The notes under the pieces are model-generated. The model saw nothing but the letters and a program-made list of their open reading frames with translations. It had not been told where the DNA came from and did no database searches. Position numbers and translations under genes: made by a program. Below, piece by piece: positions 15,829 to 25,115 of a stretch of DNA of 64,000 bases (its first letter is position 1; each line of letters starts with the position of its first letter). This stretch comes from JADJRG01 sp964474905 (GTDB taxonomy: Bacteria > Myxococcota_A > Polyangia > Nannocystales > Nannocystaceae), in assembly GCA_964474905.1 (NCBI GenBank), contig CAYYUP010000006.1, forward strand, positions 94,445 through 158,444, in the 5' to 3' direction.

Positions 15829-17256
15829 ATGAGAGTACCCCGTCGCAATTCCAGGAGCGTCTGTTCGCAGGCGCCTACCTGGCTGCTCGCCTTTTTGTCG
15901 GTTTCGATGTCGCTGTCGTCTGCCTGCATCGGTGCCATCGAGCGCAGCACTCGATCGGATCTGGAGCGCGTCGACGGGGGGTTGGCGCCGCTGGTACGAA
16001 GCGGCGAGGAGGGGGAGCTCGGTCAGGATGAGCCCGCTCCGCAGTTCAATGGTTCGCTCGCCGCTTATCAGGCCTATGCTTTTGAGCACAGTCCTGAGCT
16101 TCGGGCCAGCTTCGAGGCCTGGAGGGCGGCGACTTACCGACCCGGTAAGGTGCGCCGGATCCCCGAGCTTGTGGTCTCCTACGCCGGATTTATTCGCAGC
16201 GTAGAGACCCGGGTTGGCCCGCAGCGACATAAATTGGGGATCCAGCAGTGGTTTCCATGGCCCACCAAGCTGAGTGCCGCGGGCGATGCGGAGGCCTTGG
16301 CGGCTCGCTCTGCGCAGCGGCAATTCGAGGCCTACGCTCTACAAATTTCGGCGGAGGTCTCGACTGCGTTTTGGCGACTTTGGTGGATCGATCGGCGACA
16401 AGAGATCGAAAGCATCGAGATCGAGCTCCTGCGGACTCTCGCGGAGTTGGTGAAGGTGCGTGTCGAGGCCAGCGTTGCCGACATTTCGGATCTCACGCGG
16501 ATCAACCTGCGGGTTGAGCACGCCGTCGATTCGCTTGCCAGCTTGGACCGGGAGGAGCAAATCGCCTCAGTTGCGCTCGTGCGGGTGCTCGGGGCTCCCG
16601 CGGGCACGGCAACGCCGGTCGACAAGACATCACCGGCCTTGGGCTTGCCGGTGGAGGACCCCGCGATGCTGCGTCAGGCGGTGGCGGAGCATCCTCAGAT
16701 CGAGGCTGTGGGGTTGATGTCCGACTCCTTCGACGAGCGAGCGCGGGCGCAAAGGGCCGATCGCTACCCGAGTCTGGGCCTCGGGGTCGACTGGATCATC
16801 ACCGGTCCCGCGCTCGATCCAACGATGGCGGACTCGGGTAAGGACGCGGTCGTCGGCATGGCGGCGATCAAGGTACCGCTCTCGCTGGGTGCCTACGCGG
16901 CCGGCGAGAACGAGGCGAAGGCCCGTGGTCGAATGTACCGAGCGCAGGAACTCGCAGCCCGCAACCGAGCGATCGAAGAGCTTGGACGGGTGATGGCGAT
17001 CCTCCGCGACGCCAAACGCCGACTGAAGCTCTACGAAGGCACGATGATCCCGCTGGCCGAGACTTCGTACGAAGCGGTGCAGGCGAGCTATCAGAGCGGG
17101 CGTGCCAATGTTGACGAGATTTTGGTCGCGGAGCGCGAGTTTCTCGACCTCCAACTCAAGGCGCTGCGCGCTCGGGCCGATGGTGCCAGCGCCTGGGCGT
17201 TGCTCGAGCGGGTGGTGGGCCGTCCCGTGCGTGCCGAGCCCGAGGACAAACGATGA
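15829..17256 (+). CDS. Outer-membrane efflux lipoprotein (TolC/CusC family), 475 aa
   Basis: A signal ending SLSSAC (Cys33) indicates lipidation, as in CusC/OprM-type channels. The body is long helical with two homologous halves typical of TolC-family proteins; examples are LGIQQWFPWPTKLSAAGDAE early and ARANVDEILVAEREFLDLQ-like sequence late. It forms the outer-membrane exit duct of a tripartite pump. ATG 15829 is chosen because the signal peptide follows it; an earlier in-frame start at 15739 would bury it. Its stop overlaps the next start (ATGA at 17253), so it is coupled to the adaptor gene. Confidence 0.88.
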   Translation: MRVPRRNSRSVCSQAPTWLLAFLSVSMSLSSACIGAIERSTRSDLERVDGGLAPLVRSGEEGELGQDEPAPQFNGSLAAYQAYAFEHSPELRASFEAWRAATYRPGKVRRIPELVVSYAGFIRSVETRVGPQRHKLGIQQWFPWPTKLSAAGDAEALAARSAQRQFEAYALQISAEVSTAFWRLWWIDRRQEIESIEIELLRTLAELVKVRVEASVADISDLTRINLRVEHAVDSLASLDREEQIASVALVRVLGAPAGTATPVDKTSPALGLPVEDPAMLRQAVAEHPQIEAVGLMSDSFDERARAQRADRYPSLGLGVDWIITGPALDPTMADSGKDAVVGMAAIKVPLSLGAYAAGENEAKARGRMYRAQELAARNRAIEELGRVMAILRDAKRRLKLYEGTMIPLAETSYEAVQASYQSGRANVDEILVAEREFLDLQLKALRARADGASAWALLERVVGRPVRAEPEDKR

Positions 17257-19433
17257 CTGACAAGACCAAGGGAGTCGAGACGATGGATGCGAGCGACCAC
17301 GATGACGCGAGCGACGACGATGACGCGAGCGAGTCCGGGACTTCTTCACCTTCAACGTCCAAAGAACCAAGTGGCGGAGAGGGGCCGGAAAGCTCGGAGT
17401 CTGCCAAACCGAGCGGGCCGGGGACATTGGAGCCGGTTTCGAGCGACCAGGATCCGCTCGGAGGCGAAAGCTCTAAAGAGAGGGGGGACGATACGGAGGA
17501 GGAGGCCGTGACAGCTGTGGAAGAACGCTCTAAGGAGGCCTCGCCAAGTGTTGCCAAGAAGATCTTGGGTTTTGCGCAGAGCTCTCTTGGGCTCGGGTTT
17601 GTGCTCTTTTTAGGGGTCTTCATCGGTATGCAGTTCAGCGGGACGGCGCCCGAGGGGCACAGCCAGGACGACGGCCATAAGCACGGCGAAGAGGCAACAA
17701 AGCCCAAAGCCGCGCCGGTTTGGACTTGCTCGATGCACCCACAGATCCGCATGGAGGAGTCGGGTTCCTGTCCGATCTGCGGCATGGATTTGATCCCGGT
17801 GGCGGTCGAGCCGGAGTCTGACGACGACGACGGCGGACACACCCCCCAGGGGGGGCGGGTTGTGCTGAGTCGGCGGGCACGGGCACTCGCAGCGATCCAA
17901 ACAGTGCCGGTTTTGCGCACCGAATCTCGCACCGAAATTCGTTTGCTCGGTCGTGTTGACTACGACGAGACTCGCCTGCGTACGGTCACCCCCTGGACCG
18001 CCGGTCGCATCGATCGTCTGTTGGTGCGGGTTACGGGTACGCGGATCCGCAAGAACCGCGTGGTTGCCAAGCTCTACAGTCCTGAGATCTACACCGCGAC
18101 GCGGGAGTTGGTGCTCGCGGTAAAGCAGGCAAAAAAGCTTAGCGGCGGACTCGGTGGTGCGTCCGGGATCGGTACCTCAACGCTCGAGGCGGCGCGCAAC
18201 CGCCTGCGTTTGCTCGGCGTCCAAGGTCGAGTGATCTCTGAGATCGAGCGCAGTGGAAAGGCGCCGGAGAAGATCAACATTCGTTCGCCCTTTTCCGGGA
18301 CTGTCGTCGAGCGTCACGTCGAAGAGGGGCAGTACGTCAGCGCTGGCACGCCGCTCTTTAGCATCGCCAATCTCACCGAGGTTTGGGTTCAGATCGATGC
18401 CTACGAGTCGGACCTTCCCTACTTGCAGGTCGGTCAGGAGGTCGAACTCATGGTCGAAGCGGTACCTGGAGAGGTCTTTACGGGCAAGGTCGGCTTCATC
18501 GATCCGGTGCTCGACAAGCGCAACCGGACCGCACGGGTGCGGGTTGAGGTTGCGAATCGTGAGGGTCTTCTGAGCCCCGGCATGTTTGCCCAAGCGCGGA
18601 TCTTGGCGGGCGGTGAGTCGTCGAAAAGTCAGCTTGTGGTGCCGAGTTCTGCACCGCTTTTTACGGGTCGGCGTTCGGTGGTCTACATCGAAGTTCCCAA
18701 CCGAGCGCGACCGACCTTCGAGCTTCGCGAGGTGCGACTTGGGCCCAAGGCTGGGCCTGTCTATCCGGTGCTTTCCGGTCTGATCGAGGGAGATCGAGTG
18801 GTCTCGCGTGGTGCCTTTTTGCTCGATGCGGATCTTCAGCTCTCCGGTGGTCGAAGTATGATGACTCTGATAGATGATAGTGAGTTCGAAAAAGAGCCGC
18901 CATTACGAGTCACCAAGGCGTTCCTCGAGAGCATCGCTCCAGTCGTCGACGCGTACTTGGGGGCTCAAGAAAAACTCGCGGCGGATGATTTCGAAGGTGC
19001 CAAAGAGGCGCTTGCACAGCTTGGGCGTGAGGTCAACGAGATCGAGCCGCCGGGTTCACGCGAGGCTTTAGAGGCCTGGCAGGAGAGCGCATCGGTCTTT
19101 GTCAGCCATGTCCGTCATGTGGCCAAGTCTGAGGATATCGGCGGTATGCGCTCGGCTTTTGAGATGCTGAGTATGGAGATTGAGCGGGTGTTGGAGCGTT
19201 TTGGCAATCCCAGCGCCGATCCTGTGCGCTTGGCGTTTTGTCCGATGGCGTTCGATTCCCGGGGAGCTCGCTGGGTCCAGCGGGATGGGCCCTTACAAAA
19301 TCCATACTACGGCGAAGCGATGCTTCGCTGTGGTGAGTGGCGCGCCAACATACTGCCGGGCGAGCGTCTCCCAAGGGGCGCGACGGCGAACGATGCACCC
19401 TCACCGGCGGCCCCTAGCGGGCACCAACACTAG
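17253..19433 (+). CDS. CusB-type membrane fusion protein with cytoplasmic tail, metal-binding and DUF3347-like domains (726 aa)
   Basis: Domain order: an acidic Asp/Ser/Glu-rich cytoplasmic tail (1-105), one membrane helix (about 108-129), a His-rich spacer (GHSQDDGHKHGEE), then a heavy-metal-binding domain (157-183) with CSMHP and CPICGMDLIP. The HlyD/CusB barrel and hairpin region (about 200-520) follows, and finally a DUF3347-like domain with CPMAFDSRGARWVQ and NPYYGEAMLRCG. This last domain is usually a separate or C-terminal copper-binding module. Together they point to Cu/Ag or a similar soft metal as the substrate. The adaptor links the inner-membrane pump to the outer channel. The approximately 100-residue acidic N-terminal extension is unusual. 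Confidence 0.9.
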   Translation: MTDKTKGVETMDASDHDDASDDDDASESGTSSPSTSKEPSGGEGPESSESAKPSGPGTLEPVSSDQDPLGGESSKERGDDTEEEAVTAVEERSKEASPSVAKKILGFAQSSLGLGFVLFLGVFIGMQFSGTAPEGHSQDDGHKHGEEATKPKAAPVWTCSMHPQIRMEESGSCPICGMDLIPVAVEPESDDDDGGHTPQGGRVVLSRRARALAAIQTVPVLRTESRTEIRLLGRVDYDETRLRTVTPWTAGRIDRLLVRVTGTRIRKNRVVAKLYSPEIYTATRELVLAVKQAKKLSGGLGGASGIGTSTLEAARNRLRLLGVQGRVISEIERSGKAPEKINIRSPFSGTVVERHVEEGQYVSAGTPLFSIANLTEVWVQIDAYESDLPYLQVGQEVELMVEAVPGEVFTGKVGFIDPVLDKRNRTARVRVEVANREGLLSPGMFAQARILAGGESSKSQLVVPSSAPLFTGRRSVVYIEVPNRARPTFELREVRLGPKAGPVYPVLSGLIEGDRVVSRGAFLLDADLQLSGGRSMMTLIDDSEFEKEPPLRVTKAFLESIAPVVDAYLGAQEKLAADDFEGAKEALAQLGREVNEIEPPGSREALEAWQESASVFVSHVRHVAKSEDIGGMRSAFEMLSMEIERVLERFGNPSADPVRLAFCPMAFDSRGARWVQRDGPLQNPYYGEAMLRCGEWRANILPGERLPRGATANDAPSPAAPSGHQH

Positions 19434-19450
19434 CTCTGCGAGGACACGCT

Positions 19451-22400
19451 ATGGAATCGCCAGAGGTGACACCCACGACCAGCACTGAACAGCGCTGGGA
19501 AAATTTTATCCGCTTTTTCGTCGAGAACAAGCTCGTCGTCTTCATCATGACGGCGCTCTTGGTGCTCGCGGGGCTGGCGTTCGCGCCCTTCCGCTGGGAC
19601 TTGGGGGCATTGCCACGGGATCCGATGCCCGTCGATGCGCTCCCGGACATCAGCGAGAACCAGCAGATCGTCTTTACCAAGTGGCCGGGTCGCTCGCCGC
19701 GGGACGTCGAGGATCAGGTCACCTATCCGCTGACCACGGCGCTGCTCGGAATTCCGGGGGTCAAGTCGGTGCGTTCTTCGTCGGTACTCGGCTTCTCGAG
19801 CATCTATGTGATCTTCGAGGACGAGATCGAGTTTTACTGGTCGCGCTCGCGGGTGCTCGAGAAAATCGCTTCGCTGCCGGCGGGCACCTTGCCGGACCGC
19901 GTTGCGCCCGCGCTTGGGCCCGATGCAACGGCGCTCGGTCAGGTCTTCTGGTACACCCTAGAGGCCCAAGATGACGATGGAAACGTTGTTCCAGGGGCAT
20001 TTGGGCTCGATGAGTTGCGGACGATCCAGGACTGGTCCGTCCGCTATTCGCTGCAAGCTGTGGCGGGGGTCTCAGAGGTCGCTTCGATCGGTGGTTTTGT
20101 CCGCGAGTACCAGGTTGACGTTGATCCCGAATCGATGCTCGCCTACGGAGTTTCGCTGGGGCAGATCGCTGGTGCTGTCCGTGGGGCCAACCTCGATGTT
20201 GGCGCCCGAACGATCGAGATCAACCGGGCCGAGTACATCATCCGCGGGCTCGGCTTTATTGAGGAGCCCGAGGATCTCGAGAAGGTTGTGATCACCAGTC
20301 GTGAGCACACGCCGATCCGGATCGCCGATGTGGCGAGTGTCAACTTTGGGCCAGCGCTGCGTCGCGGTGCTCTTGACGTCGCGGGTGCGGAGGCCGTTGG
20401 AGGGGTCGTCACGGTTCGCTATGGCGACAACCCGCTGTCGGTGATCGAGCGCATCAAGACGCAGATCGAAGAAATAGGTCCGGGCTTACCGAGCAAGACG
20501 ATGGCCGATGGCACCGTCGCCAAGGTTCAGATCGTACCTTTCTACGATAGGTCCGTTCTGATCCTCGAGACCCTCGACACACTGGCGCTCGCGTTGGTGC
20601 AGCAGGTGTTGATCACGGTGGTCGTCGTGCTCCTGATCATGCGGCACCTGCGGAGCTCGATCCTGGTGTCGGTGCTTTTGCCTCTCGGGGTGTTTGGCAC
20701 CTTTGTCCTGATGAGGTACGTCGGCATCGATGCCAATGTGATGGCTCTGGGAGGTATCGCGATCGCCATCGGCACGATGGTCGACATGGGCATTGTTTTC
20801 ACCGAAAACATAGTTCACCACATCGAAGATGCGCCGCCGGGCATGTCTCGGACCGACGCTGTCTGTCGCGGCGCTGGCGAGGTGGCGGCTGCGGTGATGA
20901 CTTCGATCATGACGACGATCCTCGGATTCGTCCCGATCTTTGGGCTCGCAGGATCGGAGGGCAAGCTCTTCTCTCCGCTTGCCTACACCAAGACGTTTGC
21001 CTTGGTCGCCGCATTTATCCTCGCGGTCATCGTCCTGCCGCCGCTCGCGGATATGATTCTGCGGTCACGTCACAGTGCCCGTGAAGAGGCGAAGACTCGG
21101 TTGTGGCAGCGGATGTTTCGTCGAGAGACAGCCTTTGATGCGGTCATGCTCGTCGCCGGCATGGGCCTGCTCATCAGCGGCTTGAGTCTGGCGGGCGCGA
21201 TCGTCATCGGCGTTGCTTCGTTGCGCTTGGTCGAGCCTGTGTTGCCGCAGAGGCTTCGCTTTGCTGCACCGCTTGCGGCGAACGGTTTGACCGTCGTCGC
21301 GGTGACCCTGGCGTTGACCGAGTACTGGATGCCGCTCGGTCCGGGGGAGAGCTATGCGATGAACCTGGGCTTTGTCGTCGCGACGGTTGCGATCTTGATG
21401 AGCGGCTTTGCGGTTTTTCAATACAGCTACAGGTCCATTCTGCGCTGGTGTCTCGAGCACAAGTCGATTTTTCTCGGGGCCAATGTGGCCTTTATCTTGC
21501 TCGGCGCGACGGCTTGGCTCGGTGGGCCAACAACCCTGGGTTGGCTGCGGGACCCCGAGGTTCTCGAGGAGGACGCAGGGCCAGGCGAGGGGGCGGAGGA
21601 GCAGGCGCCCGCCGAGAAGAGCGAGCCCTCACTGCTGGCTAGATGGACAGGTCCGACGTTGGACGCCCTGGACAAGGCGATGCCGGGCCTCAAGAGCGAC
21701 TTTATGCCGCCTTTTGACGAGGGCGCCTACCTCTTCATGCCAACCACCACCCCGCATGCCTCGATCGGCCAGTCCTTGGATCTACTGCAGGCCGTCGATG
21801 CTGCGATCGCCGAGATTCCGGAGGTCACGGATGTGGTGGGCAAACTAGGTCGCGCCGAAAGCCCCCTCGATCCGGCGCCGATCATGATGATGGAAACTGT
21901 CATCAACTACCTGCCGGAGTTTCGCAGAGTCGAGCATGGACGGATCGGTCGATTTCGCTACGACGAAGACAAGGAGGAGTTTGTCCGCGACAGCGAGGGG
22001 GAGCTTATCGAGGACAACGAAGGGCGGCCCTATCGCAATTGGCGAGAGCACATTCACTCGGTCGACGGTATTTGGGACGAGATCACCAAAGCTGCCAAGT
22101 TTCCTGGGCTTACCGGTTCGCCCAAGCTGATGCCGATCAAAACCCGAATTGTCATGTTGCAGACGGGCATGCGCTCTGCGGTTGGCATGAAAATCCGGGG
22201 TCCTGATCTCGACACCATCGAGGCGTTTGGTCTCAAGGTTGAGGCCCTGCTCAAGGTTCTACCCGAGGCCGACGAGAGCACGGTGCTCGCCGATCGGATC
22301 GTCGGCAAGCCGTACCTAGAGCTCGACATCAACCGCGATGAGATCAGCCGCTATGGGCTGACGATCAACGATGTCCAGGATGTCATTCAAATCGCCATTG

Positions 22401-23371
22401 GCGGCAAGATGTTGACGCGTACGGTCGAGGGGCGCGAGCGTTACCCTGTCCGTGTTCGCTACATGCGGGAAGAGCGTGACGATGTCGATGCCCTGCGCCG
22501 GGTGCTCGTTGCGGGCAAGGGGGGCGAGCAGGTGCCCCTAGAGCAGCTCGCGGAGATCCGCTACGTGCGTGGTCCGCAGATGATCCGTTCGGAGGATACA
22601 TTCTTAAACGGCTATGTCACTTGGGATCCCGCGAAGGGGATCGGCGAGGTCGAGTCGGTCATGGCGGCGCGGGCGATGCTTGATAAGAAGATCGCCAGCG
22701 GTGAGTTGGTGGTACCGGCGGGTGTTAGCTATCGTTTTGCAGGCACCTACGAGAACCAGCAGCGCAGTCAGGCGCGTCTCTCGGTACTCGTGCCGATCGC
22801 TCTGGTGGTGATCTTTATGCTGCTCTATCTGCAGTTTCGCCGGACGAGCACTGCGTTGATGGTCTTTTCGGGGATGTTGCTGGCGGCCTCTGGCGGCTTC
22901 ATTATGATCTGGCTGTACGGTCAGCCCTATTTTCTCAACGTCGCGCCCTTTGGTATCGAGTTGCGTTCGCTCTTTCAGGTCGGCACGATTCGCATGACTG
23001 TGGCGGTGTGGGTTGGTTTTCTCGCCCTCTTTGGCATCGCGACGGATAACGGTGTCATCGTCGCGACCTACTTGACTCAATCCTTTAGGGGGGTTGGCGA
23101 GCTGAGCGTTGCCGAGATTCGAGCGCGGGTGGTGGAAGCTGGGCATCGGCGTGTACGTCCTTGCTTGATGACCACGGCGACGACTTTACTGGCGCTTCTT
23201 CCGGTGATCACATCCAAGGGGCGGGGCGCGGATCTCATGATCCCCATGGCCCTTCCTACAGTGGGTGGTGTTGCGCTGACGTTGGTGACGCTCTTGACAG
23301 TGCCTGTGCTCTTTAGCGCGGCTCGCGAATTTGAGGCCTGGAAAACCGGGCTTGGACGGGCTAAGGATTGA
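19451..23371 (+). CDS. Heavy-metal RND efflux pump (CusA/CzcA family), 1306 aa
   Basis: An HME-RND transporter: N-terminal membrane helix, PVDALPDISENQQIVFTKW, YPLTTALLGIPGVKSVRS, and TM4 with the proton-relay Asp in GGIAIAIGTMVDMGIV. Later come FMPPFDEGAYLFMPTT and the Met-rich segment MPIKTRIVMLQTGMRSA, which lines the metal path in CusA. At 1306 residues it is about 250 longer than CusA. The extra sequence includes a hydrophobic block with additional helices around residues 560-690 and a Glu/Ala-rich linker (EEDAGPGEGAEEQ). It drives periplasmic or cytosolic metal export using the proton gradient. It lies 17 bp after the adaptor gene. Confidence 0.95.
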   Translation: MESPEVTPTTSTEQRWENFIRFFVENKLVVFIMTALLVLAGLAFAPFRWDLGALPRDPMPVDALPDISENQQIVFTKWPGRSPRDVEDQVTYPLTTALLGIPGVKSVRSSSVLGFSSIYVIFEDEIEFYWSRSRVLEKIASLPAGTLPDRVAPALGPDATALGQVFWYTLEAQDDDGNVVPGAFGLDELRTIQDWSVRYSLQAVAGVSEVASIGGFVREYQVDVDPESMLAYGVSLGQIAGAVRGANLDVGARTIEINRAEYIIRGLGFIEEPEDLEKVVITSREHTPIRIADVASVNFGPALRRGALDVAGAEAVGGVVTVRYGDNPLSVIERIKTQIEEIGPGLPSKTMADGTVAKVQIVPFYDRSVLILETLDTLALALVQQVLITVVVVLLIMRHLRSSILVSVLLPLGVFGTFVLMRYVGIDANVMALGGIAIAIGTMVDMGIVFTENIVHHIEDAPPGMSRTDAVCRGAGEVAAAVMTSIMTTILGFVPIFGLAGSEGKLFSPLAYTKTFALVAAFILAVIVLPPLADMILRSRHSAREEAKTRLWQRMFRRETAFDAVMLVAGMGLLISGLSLAGAIVIGVASLRLVEPVLPQRLRFAAPLAANGLTVVAVTLALTEYWMPLGPGESYAMNLGFVVATVAILMSGFAVFQYSYRSILRWCLEHKSIFLGANVAFILLGATAWLGGPTTLGWLRDPEVLEEDAGPGEGAEEQAPAEKSEPSLLARWTGPTLDALDKAMPGLKSDFMPPFDEGAYLFMPTTTPHASIGQSLDLLQAVDAAIAEIPEVTDVVGKLGRAESPLDPAPIMMMETVINYLPEFRRVEHGRIGRFRYDEDKEEFVRDSEGELIEDNEGRPYRNWREHIHSVDGIWDEITKAAKFPGLTGSPKLMPIKTRIVMLQTGMRSAVGMKIRGPDLDTIEAFGLKVEALLKVLPEADESTVLADRIVGKPYLELDINRDEISRYGLTINDVQDVIQIAIGGKMLTRTVEGRERYPVRVRYMREERDDVDALRRVLVAGKGGEQVPLEQLAEIRYVRGPQMIRSEDTFLNGYVTWDPAKGIGEVESVMAARAMLDKKIASGELVVPAGVSYRFAGTYENQQRSQARLSVLVPIALVVIFMLLYLQFRRTSTALMVFSGMLLAASGGFIMIWLYGQPYFLNVAPFGIELRSLFQVGTIRMTVAVWVGFLALFGIATDNGVIVATYLTQSFRGVGELSVAEIRARVVEAGHRRVRPCLMTTATTLLALLPVITSKGRGADLMIPMALPTVGGVALTLVTLLTVPVLFSAAREFEAWKTGLGRAKD

Positions 23372-23431
23372 GTTTCTGTTGGCGGTGGTTTGTTCTTTTC
23401 ATCGCTTGCGTTAACGAATAGGATTAGAGCC

Positions 23432-23902
23432 ATGGATATTAAGACCATCTCAGCGGCGCTGGCGGTTCTCGGTTCGGGGATCAGCCTCTCCGCGTGTTCT
23501 TCAGAGTCAGACTCCAAAGAGGTCCGCGCCGCCGAAGAAAAGCCAAAGGCCGAAGCCGATGCGGCCGTCAAAACCGATGAGGCCAAGCCTGAGGCAGGCA
23601 GCGACAAGGATAAGGATAAAGCCGCGAATGCCGAGATGAAGTGCGGTGAGGGCAAGTGCGGCGAGGATATGAAAAAAGCCGGCGACGCCAAGAAGGGAGC
23701 TGGCGCCGAGATGAAATGCGGCGAGGGCAAGTGCGGTGAGGGCATGGATAAGGCCAGTGACGGCAAGAAGGGCGCTGGTGCCGAGATGAAATGCGGCGAA
23801 GGCACCTGCGGCGAAGACATGAAAAAAGCCGGGGGCAAGGGTGCCAAGGCAGAGGGCAGCTGCGGCGAGCACCTAAAAAAGAAGACCGCAAAAGCCAAAT
23901 AG
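23432..23902 (+). CDS. EGKCG-repeat lipoprotein, bufferin/HvfA-like metallophore candidate (156 aa)
   Basis: Lipobox LSAC (Cys22) is followed by a Lys/Glu/Ala/Asp-rich spacer and then three 25-residue repeats. Each repeat reads MKCGEGxCG(E)(D/G)MxKA: Cys71/76, Cys96/101 and Cys121/126, with a final EGSCG (Cys144). EGKCG motifs are the hallmark of bufferins and HvfA-type peptides, whose Cys residues are converted to copper-chelating thiooxazoles or oxazolone/thioamides by DUF692 MNIO enzymes. No MNIO or its partner is in this window, so modification is unproven. Position directly after the metal efflux pump supports a metal-sequestering role. A lipobox instead of a plain signal peptide is unusual. 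Start ATG 23432 has AGGA upstream. Confidence 0.8.
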   Translation: MDIKTISAALAVLGSGISLSACSSESDSKEVRAAEEKPKAEADAAVKTDEAKPEAGSDKDKDKAANAEMKCGEGKCGEDMKKAGDAKKGAGAEMKCGEGKCGEGMDKASDGKKGAGAEMKCGEGTCGEDMKKAGGKGAKAEGSCGEHLKKKTAKAK

Positions 23903-24019
23903 GACCGCAAGCTCGTGGCCGTTTGCGACGGTGCTCGTTCTCTCGACGGGTGCCGTTTTTGTCGTCGTGACTACACAGATTGTGGGTGTACGAGCAGCGC
24001 TCTCCGCCAGAGCCGCGGA

Positions 24020-24871
24020 CTATCGGCCGAGCGCACTCTCACCTAGGGGCAGGAGCCGGAGCGCGACCATTGTCGAGAGTGCGAGGGCGTGTTCCTCGGA
24101 ACTCAGCCCTTTTGCCAGCCAGGCCCGCTCTGGGGTGTCTAAAAACATCGCCGCAGTCACCCCTTGCCGTCGCCTCAGCTGGGCGACAGGGAAGGGCAGC
24201 TTGCGGGCGACGGCACCAAAGAAGCGGCGGCGGGCGAGTACTTCGATTTCGAATGTGGATTCGGAGGCCGGTGGGTCCTGCTCCTGAGCTCGGGGCTTTG
24301 CCTTGTCTACGGGTTGCAGTGCACCGCTGAGTCCGCGGCTGACATCGCCCTGGGCGCGCAACGTCCAAGTCTGGGCAGTGGCGTCGCGGAGAGTGCAGGA
24401 GAGCGCGACCTCGTCGTGGCTCTCGTCGGCGGCGGCCGCAAAGTCGCTGTTTTGGGCGATCCGGCGCTCGGCGACGCAGCTCGTCCAAAGGCTTGTGGTG
24501 GGCTTTGGGCCATTGGTGTGTTGTAGCTCAAAGCTCAGGTGATAAAACGTCGAGGGGCGAGGCTTGAGATCCGGGAGCAGTGGCGCGCCGTCGCGGGTAT
24601 TTCGTCGCAGGATCGCGGTGATTGTGTAGGAGCCGATGCGGAGTTCGTCGCGCGGTGATCGGCTCGCTCTGAGTTCTGTACCGGTTTCGCGGAGTGGCGC
24701 ATCGATCACTTCGATGGCCATGCGTTGTTCTAGGGCGCAGCCCCAAGTGCAGCTCCAGACGAGTGCCAGTGCAAGCGATACGAGGGGCCGAAAGGGGTGC
24801 CGTTGGTGGTCGGGCAGGTCGCGCAAGTCGGCAGGATACTCGGTTCTAGGCGCGAACTCGAGGGGGGGCAT
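24020..24871 (-). CDS. Uncharacterised putative lipoprotein (283 aa)
   Basis: A hydrophobic stretch VSLALALVWSCTWGC ends at a possible lipobox Cys45, after a long Pro/Arg-rich N-terminus that may mean the true start is internal. The body is mixed beta (YTITAILRR, FYHLSFELQHTNG) with two Cys in the middle. The C-terminal part is Arg-rich and helical. Convergent with the EGKCG gene. No family recognised; the coding frame is consistent but function is unknown. Confidence 0.6.
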   Translation of the reverse strand: MPPLEFAPRTEYPADLRDLPDHQRHPFRPLVSLALALVWSCTWGCALEQRMAIEVIDAPLRETGTELRASRSPRDELRIGSYTITAILRRNTRDGAPLLPDLKPRPSTFYHLSFELQHTNGPKPTTSLWTSCVAERRIAQNSDFAAAADESHDEVALSCTLRDATAQTWTLRAQGDVSRGLSGALQPVDKAKPRAQEQDPPASESTFEIEVLARRRFFGAVARKLPFPVAQLRRRQGVTAAMFLDTPERAWLAKGLSSEEHALALSTMVALRLLPLGESALGR

Positions 24872-25115
24872 ATGGCCCCAAAGAGTCCTCGCATCGGCCC
24901 GGCAAGGGGTTACACGCCCCCGCTGCCGGTACTATCCGTGCATTCATGCCCCCTCTATTCGAGAGAAAGACCGCGTGCCAATAAATATGCGCATCGTGAC
25001 ATTGTGCACATGGATGTTTGCTTTTTTGTCCTCGACAGACAGAGCATAGATCGCTACTCCTCGATGAGGACCTCTTCCGTGTACACAGATTGGAAGTCGT
25101 GCCACTGGCGATGAG

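Noticed and set aside
15414..15950. 178-codon minus-strand frame across the operator array
   Set aside because: Would code across palindromic sites with no homologous domain; the array is better read as regulatory.
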